DNA from: an uncultured cyanobacterium
GTDB taxonomy: Bacteria; Cyanobacteriota; Cyanobacteriia; PCC-6307; Cyanobiaceae
Reading direction: 5' to 3'
NCBI GenBank assembly: GCA_903831165.1
Contig: CAIKWV010000569.1
Location: 1 to 9,182, forward strand
Length of the DNA stretch: 9,182 nucleotides
Part shown: positions 6,560 to 9,182 of the stretch, piece by piece
Position numbering within the stretch: position 1 is the stretch's first letter
Layout: each line of letters starts with the position of its first letter
Notes under the pieces: model-generated
Seen by the model: the letters and a program-made list of their open reading frames with translations, nothing else
Told to the model about the DNA's origin: nothing
The model's database searches: none
Translations under genes and position numbers: made by a program

Positions 6560-6945
6560 GGCGAAGCAGGAGGTCTGCCCCCATGTCAGCGGCAGGAGCA
6601 CGAACTGTATGGCTGCCTGACGGCTCTGGTCGTCAGAAGCGAGGGCTGGGGCTTGTCTGCCTGCTGTGGAGTGGGGTCCAGGTCATGTCATGCCGATGAT
6701 CAGGCCCTTCCCAGCGTCGCCAGAACAGTCCCGCCGGCACGATCGCGACGCAGCAGAACCAACGCAGGCAGCCGCGAAAACCAGGCGTAAGCAGAGAGAA
6801 CCTCTGAGGTGACACCCTTGATCGGTCCTGGCTTGATGAGAGTGGGTGGTGGGGTCATGCGGCCGAATCTCGCCTGAGGCCGCTGCAGGCCTTCCTGCCG
6901 CCAAGGCAAGCGCCCATGGGATTCTCTAGAAAAACAGGGTGTTCT
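6560..6945. other. Intergenic stretch, no convincing gene
   Basis: This 386-bp gap would hold the promoter of the channel gene and the 3' end of the exported-protein transcript. A 52-codon minus frame (ATG 6858 to TGA 6700) and a 60-codon one (6815-6633) exist but match nothing recognised. A weak stem, AGGCC-GCTGCA-GGCCT, lies near 6879-6894, roughly 55 bp past the stop of the 262-aa gene. It has no T-run. No clear -10/-35 pair was found. Confidence 0.4.
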
Positions 6946-7734
6946 TCACGGCTTGGAGTTGCTCATGCCAGGTCCGGTCCTGTCGTAGACGTTGAAAAAC
7001 TCGTCTGACAGGATCGAGGCAACGCCACCGGCAGGCACCTCGAGATTGTCCTGCTGCAGGGTGACCATGCGAGCCCTCCAGCCCGGAGGGAGCTTCTTGA
7101 ACACAGACGGTCCAGCGGCCATGAATTGCTCGTATGTCCGCTGAGGCTTCAGCCCAAGTTCGTAGCCCTTCATGATCCAGGTGTTGCCAGACGGATCATC
7201 AAGCAGCATCACGATCGTCCCCTTGGCCCAGTTGATCGCGCTTTTGCGGGCGATGGTTTTGGTCACATAGGGGTCAACCGCGTTGATGTTGGCCGCCTTG
7301 CCCAGGTTCAGCTGCGCTGTGTGCGGAGCCTTGAGACCACCGAACTGGCGGACGGTGCCAGCGTCGATCTCCCACCAGGTAGCCGTTGACAACTTCGGGC
7401 CGTTCAGAGAGGCACTGAGCACGCCGTAGTGCTTCTGGATCGCCTTCATGTCGAGGCCCTGCACCAGCGCCTGTGGAGCGGAGTCCCTGCTGGCCGGGAT
7501 GCCTGGGTTGGCGTAGGTGCCGTAGCACTCAGCAAGAATCTCCCCCGTCTTCGGGTCGCGGTACGCCAGGAAGATCTCAATGAATCGCATGTTGCGCATG
7601 TCGATCCTTACCGGCTTGGCGTTCGCCCCATCCCTGGAGATGTCCGGCGCTGCCAAAGCAGGACCGGCGAGAAGGGCTGCAGCGGCAGTGGCAGCGATAG
7701 CGATGCGCAGCAAGGTTGCGTGGCGGCTGGCCAC
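6946..7734 (-). CDS. Exported protein of an uncharacterised family (262 aa)
   Basis: An N-terminal signal peptide (basic ASRHATLLR, a hydrophobic Ala-rich core, and the cleavage-like site GPALAA-PDI near residue 29) predicts export. The mature part begins with a strand-rich block MRNMRFIEIFLAYRD (46-60), an AECYGTYAN segment (69-77), a helix ending at an Asn-Gly-Pro-Lys motif (111-114), and WWEIDAGTVRQFGG (120-133). The C-terminal half reads GNTWIMKGYELGL (183-195), KKLPPGWRARMVTLQQDNLE (213-232) and SDEFFNVYDR (243-252). The order and several motifs recur in the upstream 272-aa gene, so the two are probably divergent paralogs. The same general pattern is recalled from unnamed secreted proteins of proteobacteria. 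The start is GTG 7734; an in-frame TGA at 7752-7750 rules out much extension. No Shine-Dalgarno sequence is seen. It may share a transcript with the genes upstream (176-bp gap). Function unknown. Confidence 0.8.
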   Translation of the reverse strand: MASRHATLLRIAIAATAAAALLAGPALAAPDISRDGANAKPVRIDMRNMRFIEIFLAYRDPKTGEILAECYGTYANPGIPASRDSAPQALVQGLDMKAIQKHYGVLSASLNGPKLSTATWWEIDAGTVRQFGGLKAPHTAQLNLGKAANINAVDPYVTKTIARKSAINWAKGTIVMLLDDPSGNTWIMKGYELGLKPQRTYEQFMAAGPSVFKKLPPGWRARMVTLQQDNLEVPAGGVASILSDEFFNVYDRTGPGMSNSKP

Positions 7735-7785
7735 AGACTGCCAGAGGTGTCAGGCGACAGCGATTGGCCCAGACGCGGAACAACT

Positions 7786-7821
7786 CTGGCCCCCCTTGCG
7801 GGAGGCGCAGAGCAAGGCCAG
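7786..7821 (-). repeat. Two alternative hairpins between the paralogous genes
   Basis: On the minus strand, GCCTCCC (7806-7800) can pair with GGGGGGC (7795-7789) around a GCAA tetraloop, with one G-U pair. A longer fold pairs CTGGCCTTGC (7821-7812) with GCAAGG...CCAG (7799-7786), leaving a bulge of four G. The two folds exclude each other. The element lies about 90 bp past the 272-aa gene stop and 52 bp before the 262-aa gene start. No U-run follows, so partial termination, RNA processing or a switch are possibilities only. Confidence 0.25.
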
Positions 7822-7910
7822 TCTTCAGCCTGCGGCTGTCACCTGTGGAGCAGAGCGCCCGGGATGCTGCGTTGGACAGCCCAGCAGCTGTTCAGGCGAT
7901 CCCTAGGCCA

Positions 7911-8729
7911 CTATTTGGCGCCAGGGTTGTACTGATAGTTGCCTTCCAACTGGTCGAGAACGATGGTGTTGGGTGGATTGGAATCGTATCTGGATGAAAG
8001 GATGAGATCCTTGTTCAGCGTCCGTACCCGATACGTCCATCCCTTTGGTAAGGTCAGGCGCTTGCCAAGGGTTGGCAGGTTTTCGATGGTGTTGTTGGGA
8101 TCGGCCTTCAAGGAGATGCTGAACAGGGTGTACACAGCACCCTCAGGAGTGATCAGCTCGTGCACCTGCTCTCCAGCTTTGAATGTGAAGGTATTGGTGC
8201 GCTTGGAGACCAAAACCTTATAGGCCACCGGCGGTCCGGAAACAAACTTGTTGAAACTTGGGACTGTTAAAGTGCCGTAAGGAATAAAGGGGATCGTGCC
8301 GATCACTCTAGGCTTGCAGTTGTCATAGCCGATTCCGCTGGAGTCGTTCGCCACAAAACGCCGAGGGCCATTGAAAAAGACCCCGTCGCTACCGAACTTC
8401 TTTTTCAACGTCTCGGCATTCAGTGCCCGGAAGCGCGCGTCGACCACCGCGTCGGGGACATCAAATGTCTTTCCAATCGAATTAAAGTAATTACCGATAC
8501 CCTGACCATTGGCTTCGCGATTCATGAAGAGAACTTCGTAGAAGGGCTTGCCGCGAAAGTTCTCAACCTTGACCTCGCATGGACCCGTCAGACCGGCTGC
8601 CGGCTTGGCTTGAGGCCCAGCTGCCTTTGGAGCAGTGGCTTGCGCTTGTGCAGAGGTGTGCAAGGGCACCACAGCGATCAGCACGGCAGCTGAAATGAAG
8701 ACTGGTAAGACCTTCTGCAGACCCTTCAT
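7911..8729 (-). CDS. Exported protein of an uncharacterised family (272 aa)
   Basis: The 272-residue product starts with a signal peptide (MKGLQK, then PVFISAAVLIAVVPLHTSAQ, probable cleavage near residue 28-30) and an Ala/Pro/Gln-rich linker. The mature domain begins at Cys51 (GPCEVKVENFRGKPFYEVLF) and has an Asn-Gly-Pro-Arg motif (120-123) preceded by a helix (ALNAETLKKKFGSDGV). Cys138 could bond with Cys51 in the periplasm. The C-terminal part has HELITPEGAVYTLFSISLKA (190-209), LGKRLTLPKGWTYRVRTLNK (221-240) and LDQLEGNYQY (258-267). This pattern is recalled from unnamed secreted bacterial proteins and parallels the 262-aa neighbour. The frame is open upstream to 8954, but that part overlaps the preceding gene; ATG 8729 is chosen for its clean signal peptide. 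The gene is visibly lower in GC than the left part of the window (24 of 60 bases at 8461-8520). Function unknown. Confidence 0.8.
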   Translation of the reverse strand: MKGLQKVLPVFISAAVLIAVVPLHTSAQAQATAPKAAGPQAKPAAGLTGPCEVKVENFRGKPFYEVLFMNREANGQGIGNYFNSIGKTFDVPDAVVDARFRALNAETLKKKFGSDGVFFNGPRRFVANDSSGIGYDNCKPRVIGTIPFIPYGTLTVPSFNKFVSGPPVAYKVLVSKRTNTFTFKAGEQVHELITPEGAVYTLFSISLKADPNNTIENLPTLGKRLTLPKGWTYRVRTLNKDLILSSRYDSNPPNTIVLDQLEGNYQYNPGAK

Positions 8730-8761
8730 GATTGATTCTTGCGGTGGGTTGGGTGAATGGG

Positions 8762-8800
8762 AGGGAAAACAAATAAAAAAACGAATGGGGCGAACTGTTC
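8762..8800 (-). promoter_or_regulatory. T-rich leader segment before the 272-aa gene
   Basis: Read on the minus strand, a small inverted repeat (CGAACAGTTCG, 8799-8789 region) is followed seven bases later by a run of seven T and then ATTTGTTTT, ending about 35 bp before ATG 8729. This is the most AT-rich short stretch in the window. It could be a weak terminator for the DUF1214 gene, whose stop is at 8825, or an AT-rich promoter/leader for the next gene. The stem is too short to decide. Confidence 0.25.
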
Positions 8801-8824
8801 GGAAACTGAGATTGGCAATCCCGA

Positions 8825-9182
8825 TCATTTCGCCTGCAACACCAGCGGCGGCTTCCAGGTGCCTTCGCCCGGTGGCAGGATAGAAGGAGAGGTGTCCTTT
8901 GGCCAGTAGAGGCGCATCACCATATAGATCGGACCGTTTGGCGCCGGCAGCCAATTGGACTCCTGGGCTTTGCCGGGTGAGTCCCGCTGGATGAGCAGTG
9001 TGAGCGACCCATCGGCGTTCTTTTTGAGATGGGGCAGCATCGGAGAACTGATCAGGTAGCGATTGATCGGATTGTGGATCAGCAACTGCGTCTTGCCGTC
9101 GTACATCGTCACCGACCAGAATGCATTCACTGGTGGTAACTGGCCCTTGGCGAACGTCAAACTGTAGCGGTGCTTGCTGCCG
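8825..9182 (-). CDS. DUF1254/DUF1214 protein, C-terminal part
   Basis: The frame enters from the right edge without a start and ends at TGA 8827-8825, giving the last 118 or so residues. They match the DUF1214 domain: HRYSLTFAKGQLPPVNAFWS, then VTMYDGKTQLLIHNPINRYL, then DGSLTLLIQRDSPG, and ESNWLPAPNGPIYMVMRLYW followed by GTWKPP. Complete proteins usually have an N-terminal DUF1254 domain, which would lie beyond 9182, and are about 450 residues long. They are commonly exported, with no established biochemical role. No broken codons are seen in the visible part. Two exported-protein genes follow in the same direction (95-bp gap to the first), so a common transcript is possible. Confidence 0.9.
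   Translation of the reverse strand, partial: GSKHRYSLTFAKGQLPPVNAFWSVTMYDGKTQLLIHNPINRYLISSPMLPHLKKNADGSLTLLIQRDSPGKAQESNWLPAPNGPIYMVMRLYWPKDTSPSILPPGEGTWKPPLVLQAK

Noticed and set aside
6700..6909. Minus frame downstream of the 262-aa gene, in the same frame after its stop
   Set aside because: Begins at TTG or an internal ATG 6858 without a ribosome-binding site; no motif suggests a C-terminal extension lost by a stop mutation.
1..9182. CRISPR array, insertion sequence or toxin-antitoxin pair
   Set aside because: No regularly spaced repeats, transposase motifs, terminal inverted repeats or recognisable toxin/antitoxin pair were seen.

Overview
The window is GC-rich, gene-sparse bacterial DNA, most likely from a picocyanobacterium of the Cyanobium / freshwater or brackish Synechococcus type. 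This rests on composition, a GCGATCGC (HIP1-type) octamer at 2743-2750, and a gene set (FUSC-type membrane protein, stand-alone amidase, MscS channel with a cyclic-nucleotide-binding domain) that fits such genomes. No rRNA, tRNA, CRISPR array or insertion sequence was seen, and no taxonomic marker gene is present, so the assignment is an inference.

Layout. 1-795 holds no convincing gene, only short hairpins and a 7+7 bp palindrome. 796-1010 (minus) looks like the remains of a small secreted/membrane protein, broken by one frameshift and one in-frame stop. 1220-2245 (plus) is a roughly 12-helix FUSC-family membrane protein. It converges on an amidase-signature enzyme at 2410-3654 (minus). 3655-4558 is a 0.9 kb stretch with no strong gene; one 72-aa reading frame (3963-4181, minus) is plausible. 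4559-4888 (plus) is a 109-aa, very acidic protein of unknown function. It converges on 5036-6559 (minus), an MscS-type channel fused to a C-terminal cNMP-binding domain.

The right end (6946-9182, all minus) is a different kind of DNA. Parts are visibly poorer in GC, and it carries three secreted or envelope-type genes in one direction: the C-terminal end of a DUF1254/DUF1214 protein entering from the right edge, then a 272-aa and a 262-aa exported protein. The last two appear to be divergent members of one uncharacterised secreted family: both have a signal peptide, an Asn-Gly-Pro-Lys/Arg motif near residue 115, and a Leu-Pro-x-Gly-Trp followed by an acidic-Asn-Tyr ending. This cassette is the best candidate for undescribed biology in the window.

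Most other genes stand alone or converge, so no operon can be argued outside the right-hand trio. A possible theme is envelope and membrane stress (FUSC transporter, MscS-cNMP channel, exported proteins), but the sequence does not prove a shared pathway.
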